Shown here in pieces: positions 1 through 5,407 of a DNA stretch of 6,589 nt (the first letter of the stretch is position 1; each line of letters starts with the position of its first letter). The stretch covers positions 1 through 6,589 of the forward strand of contig JAEHCY010000090.1 in NCBI GenBank assembly GCA_016880695.1, given 5' to 3'. Both the position numbers and the translations under genes were made by a program. Source of the DNA: Chromatiaceae bacterium. GTDB taxonomy: Bacteria; Pseudomonadota; Gammaproteobacteria; Chromatiales; Chromatiaceae. The notes beneath the pieces are model-generated. The model was not told the origin of the DNA. It made no database searches and saw nothing but the letters and a program-made list of their open reading frames with translations.

Positions 1-73
1 ATGATTTATACCGATGGTAGCATGGAGGGGAGGGCCAAGGATAGGAAATTGGAAGTAATCTGCAGTCAGAGTA

Positions 74-107
74 AACTTTCCGCCGCCCGGGGGAGCTGCG
101 GAAGGTT
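74..107. repeat. Hairpin with 10-bp stem and 14-nt loop
   Basis: AACTTTCCGC at 74-83 faces GCGGAAGGTT at 98-107. All ten positions pair in the plus-strand RNA if one G-U pair is allowed. The loop is GC-rich. No T-run follows, so it does not look like a standard intrinsic terminator. Function unknown. Confidence 0.5.
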
Positions 108-123
108 GCATGGGTACCACCCT

Positions 124-147
124 GCTCTCGCTCTCGCTCTCGCTATC
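124..147. repeat. Short tandem hexamer repeat (GCTCTC)n
   Basis: Three exact copies of GCTCTC are followed by one variant copy, GCTATC. With only four units this may simply be slippage; no regulatory meaning is evident. Confidence 0.7.
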
Positions 148-439
148 CCTACTTCGTATCAGGATATTAACTTGCAGCCGGCGCATAGACAACAACCGCA
201 ACACCGGCTCTTGACGGCTGTCGAATGGCCCCCACCCAGCCCTTCCACGCGGTGGCAAGGGGCCACGCCACGGGCGCCATGGATTGAGCGAAAAATATGG
301 GCCGTTGTGTGGCGGTGCTCTGCGGAACGAATCGGGTTGCCGAGGGCTCTCCCCTCCGGCTCCGGCTGCACCCCCGCATGCGGGTCTGCACGGGGCGCAT
401 CCTCCGGGGCTGATTTCCAGCGGTCTGGTGCCGGTCCGG

Positions 440-474
440 GGTCTTGCAATCACGCAATGCGTGATTGCAAGACC
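440..474. repeat. Near-perfect 35-bp palindrome
   Basis: The arm GGTCTTGCAATCACGCA, read from base 440 with a single G before the TC, gives 17 bases at 440-456; its exact complement lies at 458-474. One central base, A457, separates them, so a transcript would form a 17-bp stem with almost no loop room, and the DNA could extrude a cruciform. Symmetry drops sharply outside the arms. No T-run follows, so a terminator is unlikely. It could be a dimeric protein binding site, the junction of two inverted copies of a repeat, or a miniature element. Confidence 0.8.
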
Positions 475-521
475 TGAGAGCTATCTAGCCGACCCCGCCC
501 GCGAGTCTACAGTTGAGGTAG

Positions 522-626
522 GGTAATCGTTCAGCGCCCCCCGACGCTCCCCCACGAGGGGGGTAAGAAAATCAGTGCCTTCCGTCCTTAGAGCCCCAAC
601 CGTTGCAGGAGGGCTGAACGGTTACC
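522..626. repeat. 105-bp unit with 14-bp inverted ends (MITE-like)
   Basis: GGTAATCGTTCAGC at 522-535 is the inverse of GCTGAACGGTTACC at 613-626 with 13 of 14 positions matching. The similarity continues inward with one gap through a C-rich run. Inside are a hairpin CCCCC-ACGA-GGGGG at 549-562 and further 7-bp inverted matches. Size and structure fit a miniature inverted-repeat element or the joined ends of a lost insertion sequence. I cannot name a family, and no target duplication is obvious. Confidence 0.5.
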
Positions 627-680
627 AAGAAAAGGCAACGGGGTTTCGCATCGTAGCGTCTGATGGAGACAGGTTAAACG

Positions 681-696
681 CCTCCGGCGCCGGAGG
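681..696. repeat. Perfect 16-bp GC palindrome
   Basis: CCTCCGGCGCCGGAGG is fully self-complementary. It lies directly before a second imperfect palindrome at 705-727. In RNA only a short stem could form because a loop is needed. Role unknown; a dimeric regulator site is possible. Confidence 0.7.
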
Positions 697-704
697 GTCC
701 AGAG

Positions 705-727
705 TGGAAAAAGGGACCCCTTTTCCA
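705..727. repeat. Imperfect 23-bp palindrome
   Basis: TGGAAAA at 705-711 faces TTTTCCA at 721-727. The inside continues as A-GGG-A-CCC-C, with one mismatched pair and an unpaired centre. The plus strand ends with TTTTCCA, too short a T-run for a confident terminator. It sits nine bases after the GC palindrome at 681-696. Confidence 0.6.
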
Positions 728-825
728 GACCCCGTTTCTAGGCAGGTCGATCGCAATCAGCCTGGCTGTCAGACCGGTTTCGCCGACTTCCCCCTGACGC
801 GGCCCCCCTGGCGCCGACAGCCCGA

Positions 826-839
826 ATACCCCGGGGTAT
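826..839. promoter_or_regulatory. Palindrome ATACCCC/GGGGTAT, possible ParD operator
   Basis: This perfect 14-bp palindrome shares its outer half-site, ATACC facing GGTAT, with the longer inverted repeat at 874-902. Antitoxins with a ribbon-helix-helix DNA-binding fold usually bind paired palindromes upstream of their own gene. Assigning this site to ParD is inference from position and shared half-site. Confidence 0.45.
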
Positions 840-873
840 GCAGGTTCCGAGACACTTGCCCCATCCCACCGGA

Positions 874-902
874 CATACCAATATAGGGTAAATATTGGTA
901 TG
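874..902. promoter_or_regulatory. 11-bp inverted repeat upstream of parD, likely operator
   Basis: CATACCAATAT at 874-884 is repeated exactly inverted at 892-902 around a 7-base spacer. It ends 21 bases before the parD start and is the most AT-rich patch nearby. A weak promoter could lie across it (TTGCCC at 856-861 as the -35 box, CAATAT at 879-884 as the -10 box, 17-bp spacing), so a bound repressor would block transcription. ParD-type antitoxins are known to repress their own operon, with ParE as co-repressor in several cases. The promoter boxes are weak; the inverted repeat itself is certain. Confidence 0.6.
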
Positions 903-923
903 GCGAGACCTGGGAGCTACCCC

Positions 924-1166
924 ATGCAGAAGACCACCAGCTTGTCGCTCGGCGACCACTTCGAGCGCTTCATCAGCCACCAGATCCAGGCGGGGCGCTA
1001 TGCCTCCGCCAGCGAGGCGGTGCGCGCGGGTCTGCGCCTGCTGGAGGAACATGAGACCAAGCTCGAAGCCCTGCAACGCGCCCTTAAGGAAGGAGAGGCG
1101 AGCGGTCCGGCGGACTATGCCCTCAACGACCTACTCGCCGAGCTGGACGCGGAAGTCCCGCGCTGA
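924..1166 (+). CDS. ParD-type antitoxin (ribbon-helix-helix)
   Basis: Antitoxin of a type II toxin-antitoxin pair, expected to bind and neutralise the downstream ParE-like toxin and to repress the shared operon. The 80-residue protein begins MQKTTSLSLGDHFERF, the usual ParD opening: a beta-strand at about residues 3-10 that pairs in the dimer and contacts DNA, then helices at about 11-25 and 28-46. The acidic C-terminal half (about 45-80) should wrap the toxin. An upstream in-frame ATG at 900 would add eight residues, but it falls inside the inverted repeat and has no ribosome site; ATG 924 has GGGAG at 911-916 about 8 nt before it. The stop shares its last base with the toxin start. Family assignment is firm; the exact subfamily is not proven. 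Confidence 0.88.
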   Translation: MQKTTSLSLGDHFERFISHQIQAGRYASASEAVRAGLRLLEEHETKLEALQRALKEGEASGPADYALNDLLAELDAEVPR

Positions 1167-1456
1167 TGGCAGGCCTGCGGCTGACGCGGGCGGCGCGGGA
1201 GGACCTCAAGGCCATCGGCCGTTACACTCAGGGCGCCTGGGGGCGTCCGCAGCGCGACGCCTACCTCAGCCAGTTCGACCGTCGCTTCCGCTCTCTGGCT
1301 CAGTTCCCGACCCTTGGGCGCTCCTGCGACGACATCCGGCCGGGCTATCGCAAGTACGCCGAGGGGGCCCATGTGATCTTCTACCGCGAGGTGGACGGCG
1401 GCATCGAGATCGTGCGCATCCTGCATGGGCGCTTGGACCTCGACCGCCATCTGTGA
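1166..1456 (+). CDS. ParE/RelE-superfamily toxin
   Basis: Toxin partner of the ParD-like antitoxin, 96 residues, the normal size for ParE. Family features are the opening LRLTRAAREDLKAIGRYT, an Arg/Tyr-rich middle ending in GYRKY at about residues 60-64, the strand HVIFYREVDGGIEIVRILH (about 69-87) and the closing RLDLDRHL. Described ParE toxins poison DNA gyrase, while RelE relatives cut mRNA on the ribosome; sequence alone suggests the ParE branch. The ATG overlaps the antitoxin stop by one base (TGATG), so translation is probably coupled. The gene looks intact. The inverted end of the transposase relic lies 72 bp downstream. Confidence 0.88.
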   Translation: MAGLRLTRAAREDLKAIGRYTQGAWGRPQRDAYLSQFDRRFRSLAQFPTLGRSCDDIRPGYRKYAEGAHVIFYREVDGGIEIVRILHGRLDLDRHL

Positions 1457-1528
1457 CCGACCGCGCATCTGCGCCAAGGCCCAGCCCCCGTCCCGGGAGT
1501 TCCGCGGGTTCGGGGGACCAGGTCCAGG

Positions 1529-2288
1529 TTCCGTGGACAGTACCTAATCCAAATCCGAGCCCGAAAAGAGATTAGGCGTATTCGGGTCGGGTTGCTTGGG
1601 CTTGGGTCCGGGCCTCTGGCGCTGAAGCACCCGGCGGAGACGCACTTCCAGTTGCCTGGCAAAGCCCTCAGAGCCCAAAGGGCGCCCGGTCTGGATGGGG
1701 GCGCGGAGAGTGGCTGGCAAGGTCGCGCTGATCGGGCTGCTGTAGGTAGCTCGGCCAATCGGCCACCCGCGCGAGCATCGGAGCGACCGTTCCCCGCTCG
1801 TCGTTGTGGCCGGATAGATGCGCGCAAGCGCTTGACCAGGGCCAGGCTTCGGCGCTGGTGCAGAGCCCCGCCCGAACCGGGTTGCTTTCCACAGTGCGTG
1901 CCGCCGCCAAGAGATGGCTCGGGTCCATGACGAAGGAGTGGAAGCGCTCTTGCCCGCCAGCCCTGACGGGCGCTCAGGCCTCTTGTGTAACGCCGGTGGG
2001 CCTCCGCGATCGCGCAACGGAGTCCGTCCGGGTTTGCTGGCGCCGCGACCCGGTGGACGTGGTTCGGCATCAGGCCGTAGGCCCAGACCTGGATGCCGCA
2101 CCCGGCGCAGGACGCCGCCATCAACTGCCGATACTCCGCGTAGTCGGCGGCGGCGAAGAAGGTTTACCGCCGGCGGTTGCCCGGTTGCGTCATCGGATGT
2201 GGGAGTCCGGGGACATCCACGCGCTCTATTGTCGCCAGGACACGCCCCTTAATCGGATGGCTGCGAGGTGAATTTACTGTCCCCGGAA
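1529..2288 (-). mobile_element. Decayed RAYT (IS200-like) unit with preserved inverted ends
   Basis: TTCCGTGGACAGTA at 1529-1542 and TACTGTCCCCGGAA at 2275-2288 form a 14-bp inverted repeat with one mismatch. They enclose a minus-strand Y1/HUH transposase pseudogene whose stop codon (1546-1544) almost touches one end, and whose original start lies about 37 bp inside the other. The unit is about 760 bp, right for a lone REP-associated tyrosine transposase with short flanks. No target-site duplication is visible, which fits single-strand HUH transposition. With the enzyme broken, it could move only with help from another copy. Confidence 0.7.
1544..2238 (-). pseudogene. REP-associated tyrosine transposase, inactivated
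   Basis: Read on the minus strand, pieces in three frames rebuild one Y1 transposase (PF01797 type): VDVPGLPHPMTQPGNRRR, then an ADYAEYRQLMAASC segment, the HUH motif MPNHVH (His codons 2061-2059 and 2055-2053), RRYTRGL, QERFHSFVMDPSHLLAAA, VESNPVRAGL, and GRPLGSEGFARQLE. The damage is as follows: the expected start is CTG at 2238-2236, although AAGGGG lies 6 nt before it; TAA at 2166-2164 replaces the Gln usual after GNRR; a shift with a small deletion lies near 1952, between GWR and QERF; a second shift lies near 1715. Thr (codon 1895-1893) stands where the presumed catalytic Tyr before the NPVRAGL motif is expected. It is surely non-functional as a single protein. The part of this open frame that runs on under parE is shadow. 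Confidence 0.85.
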
Positions 2289-2289
2289 T

Positions 2290-2459
2290 GCCCGGCAGCA
2301 CCCACCCTGGCGGGCGGCGATGGGTTGGGGAATAATCCGCTTCCCGATCCCGATGAGCCGCTACACAAGGGTGATGAGGTGGTGGTTGCGCACCGCGACG
2401 AGCTCGGGACCCTCGCCAAACGCTGGGGCGCGATGCGGGGCCCGGCGACGGGTGGTTAG
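2290..2459 (+). pseudogene. Possible C-terminal remnant of an RCK-C/TrkA-C domain protein
   Basis: The frame ending at TAG 2457-2459 reads NPLPDPDEPLHKGDEVVVAH and then RDELGTLAKRWG. That resembles the last strand-turn-helix part of TrkA-C domains, found at the end of K+ channel or transport regulators, where a P-D-x-D-x-x-L-x-x-G-D-x-V-V-V pattern is typical. No start codon with a ribosome site and no upstream Rossmann part is present, and the fragment begins right at the transposase end. I read it as the tail of a gene whose front was lost. The match is from memory of the family and short, so confidence is low; it may be chance reading of GC-rich DNA. Confidence 0.33.
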
Positions 2460-2525
2460 AGTCGAAGCTCACCGCGGCGCCGTTCCCGGATTGCCACCCA
2501 ACCGATCGACTTGAGGACTCAGCCC

Positions 2526-3020
2526 ATGAAGGGGTTCCCGGTTACGCGTCTTCTCCTGCTGCTCCTTTGGCTTGCACTGGGTCCGGTCCAGGCGGCCGAC
2601 GAGCGCTTGCCACTAACCATCGCCGGTCAGCCGTTCCGCGTGGAGCTGGCGCGCACCCCCGAGGCCCGCGCCAGCGGACTGATGTACCGCGAGCAGATTC
2701 CCGCCGACGGGGGCATGCTGTTCGCCTATCCCACATCGCACCTGCAGAGCTTTTTCATGAAGAATTGCCGGGTCGATATCGATTTGGCCTTTCTCGATAC
2801 CCAGGGCCGGGTGCTGGCCACCTATGCCATGCGCGCCGAGCCCCCTCGGCAACCGGGGGAATCGGAGGTGGCCTATGACAGCCGCATGCCACGGTATCTC
2901 AGCGGGGTGCCCGCGCAGTTCGCACTCGAGCTCAGGGGTGGAAGGCTTCGCGAGCTCGGGATCGGCATCGGAGACCGCCTTGAGCTTCCGATCGAGGAGC
3001 TGGTCCGCCTTGCACGCTGA
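2526..3020 (+). CDS. Exported DUF192 family protein
   Basis: A 164-residue protein with a clear signal peptide: a positive start (K2, R8), a Leu-rich core at residues 9-18 and a likely cleavage after VQA at 21-23. The mature part matches DUF192 (PF02643, COG1430), with GLMYRE (51-56), GMLF (63-66), FFMKN (76-80), LELRGG (134-139) and GIGIGD (145-150). DUF192 proteins are small, mostly beta, often exported, and have no settled biochemical role. ATG 2526 is chosen over the in-frame TTG at 2511 because GAGGA at 2513-2517 stands 8 nt before the ATG and overlaps the TTG. The Cys after MKN (residue 81) lies where many relatives have Thr. The gene ends 152 bp before ccmA and need not share its operon. 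Confidence 0.85.
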   Translation: MKGFPVTRLLLLLLWLALGPVQAADERLPLTIAGQPFRVELARTPEARASGLMYREQIPADGGMLFAYPTSHLQSFFMKNCRVDIDLAFLDTQGRVLATYAMRAEPPRQPGESEVAYDSRMPRYLSGVPAQFALELRGGRLRELGIGIGDRLELPIEELVRLAR

Positions 3021-3048
3021 GCGGCCAGACGGCGGCCGCTGGAGTCGG

Positions 3049-3077
3049 TTGAGAAATCCGGGCACTGCGGGTATGTT
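3049..3077 (+). promoter_or_regulatory. Candidate sigma-70 promoter of the ccm operon
   Basis: TTGAGA (3049-3054, 5 of 6 consensus bases) and TATGTT (3072-3077, 4 of 6) are separated by exactly 17 bp. This is the only good box pair I see in the gap before ccmA. Transcription would start near 3084 and leave a leader of about 90 nt before the ccmA ribosome site and start. Predicted by eye only. Confidence 0.45.
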
Positions 3078-3096
3078 GCCCGCTGTTTTCGGCGCT

Positions 3097-3115
3097 GCGC
3101 GCTGGCAAGGCGCGC
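3097..3115 (+). other. GC hairpin in the ccm leader
   Basis: GCGCGC at 3097-3102 and 3110-3115 flank a 7-nt loop. If the candidate promoter at 3049-3077 is real, this very stable stem lies in the 5' leader, about 45 nt before the ccmA ribosome site. It has no T-run, so it is not an obvious terminator; it might stabilise the message. Confidence 0.35.
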
Positions 3116-3158
3116 GCGGGTGGCCAACCCCTGCAAGCTAGTCTCCCCCGCCCGGTTC

Positions 3159-3175
3159 AGGAGGACGCTCCCATC
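3159..3175 (+). promoter_or_regulatory. Strong ribosome binding site before an ATC codon
   Basis: AGGAGGA at 3159-3165 is a near-full anti-Shine-Dalgarno match. Eight bases after GGAGG comes ATC (3173-3175), in frame with CcmA. No ATG, GTG or TTG in this frame lies between this site and GTG 3269. The site therefore marks the ccmA start, even though the codon is not a standard initiator. Confidence 0.7.
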
Positions 3176-3814
3176 AGCACAGCGACACCTGGGTTTCGCC
3201 TCGAGGGCCGCGCTCTGCAGTGCATCCGCGACGACCGTACCCTGTTCCAGGACCTGGATTTCAGCCTGGTGGCCGGACAAGCCCTGGTCCTGGAGGGCAA
3301 GAACGGCAGCGGCAAGACCTCGCTCCTGCGCATCCTCTGCGGGATTCGGCTGCCCGAGGCGGGCTCGGTGCTATGGAATGGCGAGGACGTCTTCCACCTG
3401 GGCGCCGAGTACCACGAGCATATCGCCTATCTGGGGCACAAGGACGGCAACAAGCTCGACCTCACCCCCAGCGAAAACCTGCGCATGGCGCAGGGCCTGG
3501 GCAAGGCGCGCCTCGGGGTGGGTCTGGAGCAGGCCCTGGAGCAGGTGGGTCTCTACGGCTTCGAGGATGTACCCACCCGCAACCTCTCCGCTGGCCAGCA
3601 GCGGCGCCTGGCCATCGCGCGGCTGCTGGTCACCGAGGCCGCGCTCTGGATCCTCGATGAGCCCTTCACCTCGCTGGACCGCCAGGGCATCGAGCAGGTG
3701 GAGGGGCTTTTCGGTGAGCACCTGGAGCGGGGCGGCATGGCCGCCCTGACCACCCACCACCGGATGCACTTTCGCGCCGACCAGGCCGTGCGGATCAATC
3801 TCTCGCAGCGATGA
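3173..3814 (+). CDS. ccmA: CcmA, haem-export ABC ATPase of cytochrome c maturation
   Basis: ATP-binding subunit of the CcmAB complex, which uses ATP to release holo-CcmE from CcmC/CcmD on the cytoplasmic membrane. Starting at ATC 3173 gives 213 residues, normal for CcmA, opening with ISTATPGFRLEGRALQCIRD, which continues the family's N-terminal strand. Visible are Walker A GKNGSGKT (about 42-49), the ABC signature LSAGQ (138-142), Walker B LWILDEPF (158-165) and the switch His in TTHH (193-196). The first standard start, GTG 3269, would delete 32 residues before Walker A, so it is unlikely. ATC is either a rare initiator or a sequencing error for ATG. The stop overlaps ccmB by 4 bp. Confidence 0.93.
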   Translation: MSTATPGFRLEGRALQCIRDDRTLFQDLDFSLVAGQALVLEGKNGSGKTSLLRILCGIRLPEAGSVLWNGEDVFHLGAEYHEHIAYLGHKDGNKLDLTPSENLRMAQGLGKARLGVGLEQALEQVGLYGFEDVPTRNLSAGQQRRLAIARLLVTEAALWILDEPFTSLDRQGIEQVEGLFGEHLERGGMAALTTHHRMHFRADQAVRINLSQR

Positions 3815-4494
3815 GCACTCTCAACCTTCCAAGCGCCTTCTTCCTGCTCCTGCGGCGGGATCTGGTCCTCGCCTACCGGCGGCGGGGGGAGCTGGCCAAT
3901 CCGCTCCTGTTCTTCGTCCTGGTCACCAGCCTGTTTCCCCTCGGCATCGGCAGCGACCCCAACCTGATCCGCGCCGTGGGCCCAGGGGTCATCTGGGTGG
4001 CGGCACTGTTGGCAGCGCTTTTGTCCCTCGACGGCATGTTTCGCTCCGATTTCGAGGATGGCTCCCTCGAGCAGTTCATGCTCAGTGCCCATCCCGTCTC
4101 TATCCTGGTGTTGGCAAAGGTGATCGCCCACTGGCTGGTCACCGGCCTGCCGCTGATCCTGGTCTCCCCTGTGCTGGCGGTGCTGTTGTCGCTGCCAAGT
4201 GAGGCGGTGGGGGTACTGCTCGCCACCCAGCTCCTGGGCACGCCGTTCCTGAGCCTGATCGGTGCGGTGGGGGTGGCGCTCACCGTGGGGCTGCGCAAGG
4301 GCGGGGTGATCCTCTCGCTCCTGGTGCTCCCGCTCTATATTCCGGTGCTGATCTTCGCCGCGGATGCGGTGCAGACCGCCGCGGTTGGCATACCGGCAAC
4401 CGCTCAGTTATCCTTTTTGGCTGCCCTGCTTGCGGGTGCCTTGGCGCTCGCCCCCCTCGCCACCGCCGCGTCCCTTCGTGTGAGCCTGAGTTGA
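3811..4494 (+). CDS. ccmB: CcmB, membrane subunit of the haem-maturation ABC complex
   Basis: Integral membrane partner of CcmA, 227 residues, close to the usual 220. It has the soluble N-terminal stretch with basic YRRR (22-25), then about six hydrophobic segments: roughly 32-47, 55-73, 97-127, 132-160, 164-186 and 198-220. The family motif FEDGSLEQ lies at 81-88 and LRKGGVILSLLVLPLYIPVL at 161-180. With CcmA it forms the ABC module acting on the CcmC-CcmD-CcmE haem complex; it was once thought to export haem, but current evidence favours release of haem-loaded CcmE. The ATG overlaps the ccmA stop (ATGA) and there is little ribosome site of its own, so translation is probably coupled. Confidence 0.95.
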   Translation: MSTLNLPSAFFLLLRRDLVLAYRRRGELANPLLFFVLVTSLFPLGIGSDPNLIRAVGPGVIWVAALLAALLSLDGMFRSDFEDGSLEQFMLSAHPVSILVLAKVIAHWLVTGLPLILVSPVLAVLLSLPSEAVGVLLATQLLGTPFLSLIGAVGVALTVGLRKGGVILSLLVLPLYIPVLIFAADAVQTAAVGIPATAQLSFLAALLAGALALAPLATAASLRVSLS

Positions 4495-4496
4495 CA

Positions 4497-5246
4497 ATGG
4501 GTATCGTCCGCTTCATCCACCAAACGGGTTCGCCCCAGTATTTCTACCGCATCGCGGGCCTGTGGATTCCCTGGCTCGGGGGTCTCACCGCGATCCTGAT
4601 CCTGGCGGGGACGATCGGCGGGCTGGTCTTCGCGCCACCCGATTATCAGCAGGGGGAGAGCTACCGCATCATCTTCATCCACGTGCCAAGCGCCTGGATG
4701 TCGATGTTCGTCTACATGGTGATGGCGGTGGCCGGGCTGCTCGGGCTGGTCTGGCGGGTCAAGATGGCCGAAGTGCTCGCGGTGAGCAGCGCGCCAATCG
4801 GCGCCTCCTTCACCTTCCTGGCCCTGGTCACCGGATCGCTCTGGGGCAAGCCCATGTGGGGTGCCTGGTGGGTGTGGGACGCGCGGCTGACCTCTGAGCT
4901 GATCCTGCTGTTTCTCTACCTGGGGGTGATCGCCCTCTACAGCGCCATCGAGGACAAACGGGTGGCGGCCCGCGCCGTGGCCATCCTGGCCCTGGTGGGT
5001 GTGGTGAACATTCCCATCATCCATTACTCGGTGGAATGGTGGAACACCCTGCACCAGCCGGCCACCATCACCAAGCTCGACAAGCCCTCGATCCATGCCA
5101 GCATGCTGATCCCGCTCCTGATCATGGCGCTCGGGTTCAAACTTTTCTTCGCCACCACGGTCTTAATGCGGGCGCGTTGCGAGGTGCTGGATCGCGAGCG
5201 CAACAGTCGCTGGGTGCAATCCTTGGTCGAGCCGCAGTCGGAATGA
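4497..5246 (+). CDS. ccmC: CcmC, haem-handling protein that loads CcmE
   Basis: Six-helix membrane protein of the haem-handling family that binds haem on the periplasmic side and attaches it to CcmE. It has 249 residues, against about 245 in E. coli. The WWD domain is plain at about 118-130, with core WGAWWVWDAR. The two axial haem histidines of E. coli (60 and 184) correspond to His62 in IHVPSAW and His186 in WWNTLHQ. ATG 4497 follows the ccmB stop by 2 nt. An in-frame TTG at 4491 would overlap the ccmB stop by 4 bp as at the other junctions here and would add two residues; neither has a strong ribosome site, so I keep the ATG. The stop overlaps ccmD by 4 bp. Confidence 0.95.
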   Translation: MGIVRFIHQTGSPQYFYRIAGLWIPWLGGLTAILILAGTIGGLVFAPPDYQQGESYRIIFIHVPSAWMSMFVYMVMAVAGLLGLVWRVKMAEVLAVSSAPIGASFTFLALVTGSLWGKPMWGAWWVWDARLTSELILLFLYLGVIALYSAIEDKRVAARAVAILALVGVVNIPIIHYSVEWWNTLHQPATITKLDKPSIHASMLIPLLIMALGFKLFFATTVLMRARCEVLDRERNSRWVQSLVEPQSE

Positions 5247-5407
5247 AAGCCTTCTTTGAGATGGGGGGGTACGCCTTCCACGTGTGGACCTCCTATGGCA
5301 TCGCCCTGGTGGTTCTGGTGGCTAACCTAATCGCACCGGCCCTGCAACGACGCAGGCTCTTGGCCGACATCGCCCGTAAGCTCCGCCGTTCCAGGAGACA
5401 GAGATGA
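5243..5407 (+). CDS. ccmD: CcmD, small membrane protein of haem delivery
   Basis: A 54-residue protein with one membrane helix (about 17-34), preceded by [16 protein letters not shown], the characteristic CcmD start, and followed by an Arg/Lys-rich tail ([19 protein letters not shown]). This matches the N-out, C-in single-span layout. CcmD stabilises the CcmC-CcmE-haem complex and is needed to release CcmE through CcmAB. It begins in the ATGA overlapping the ccmC stop and ends in the ATGA that starts ccmE. An upstream-extended reading in this frame lies inside ccmC and is not real. Sequence conservation in this family is low, but size, topology and position leave little doubt. Confidence 0.93.
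   Translation: MKAFFEMGGYAFHVWTSYGIALVVLVANLIAPALQRRRLLADIARKLRRSRRQR

Larger units (their letters stand above)
1..870. other. Palindrome-rich region without a recognisable gene
   Basis: No open frame here gives a protein I recognise. The longest frames are low-complexity, rich in Arg, Pro, Ser and Gly, and overlap each other on both strands, as expected of non-coding GC-rich DNA. I see no tRNA, rRNA or CRISPR pattern. What the stretch does hold is a series of inverted repeats, listed separately. The region lies upstream of a toxin-antitoxin pair and a dead transposase, so it is probably accessory DNA; this is inference. A very diverged gene remnant cannot be excluded by eye. Confidence 0.6.

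Noticed and set aside
124..147. Tandem repeats as a possible CRISPR array
   Set aside because: The units are 6 bp and contiguous with no spacers.
440..474. 35-bp palindrome as an intrinsic terminator
   Set aside because: There is no T-run on either side, no gene is seen upstream, and the one-base loop is unsuitable.
1..477. Open frame of 158 codons at the very start
   Set aside because: It has no recognisable domain and no ribosome site before a plausible start, its composition is biased, frames on both strands are equally open, and it runs through the 35-bp palindrome.
1381..1543. Continuation of the minus-strand transposase frame under parE
   Set aside because: Beyond the first frameshift this frame is out of register with the transposase, and its end is antisense to parE.
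895..1575. 226-codon plus-strand frame across the toxin-antitoxin genes
   Set aside because: It overlaps parD and parE in another frame; the two small genes show clear family motifs and this one shows only Arg/Pro-rich shadow sequence.
3120..3749. Plus-strand frame with a GTG start before ccmA
   Set aside because: It is out of frame with CcmA and rich in Arg, Ser and Trp; it is a shadow, so GTG 3120 cannot serve as the ccmA start.
4404..5096. 230-codon minus-strand frame antisense to ccmB and ccmC
   Set aside because: It is rich in His, Gln, Asp and Gly, the typical mirror of GC-rich membrane-protein codons; it has no motif and lies opposite well-conserved genes.
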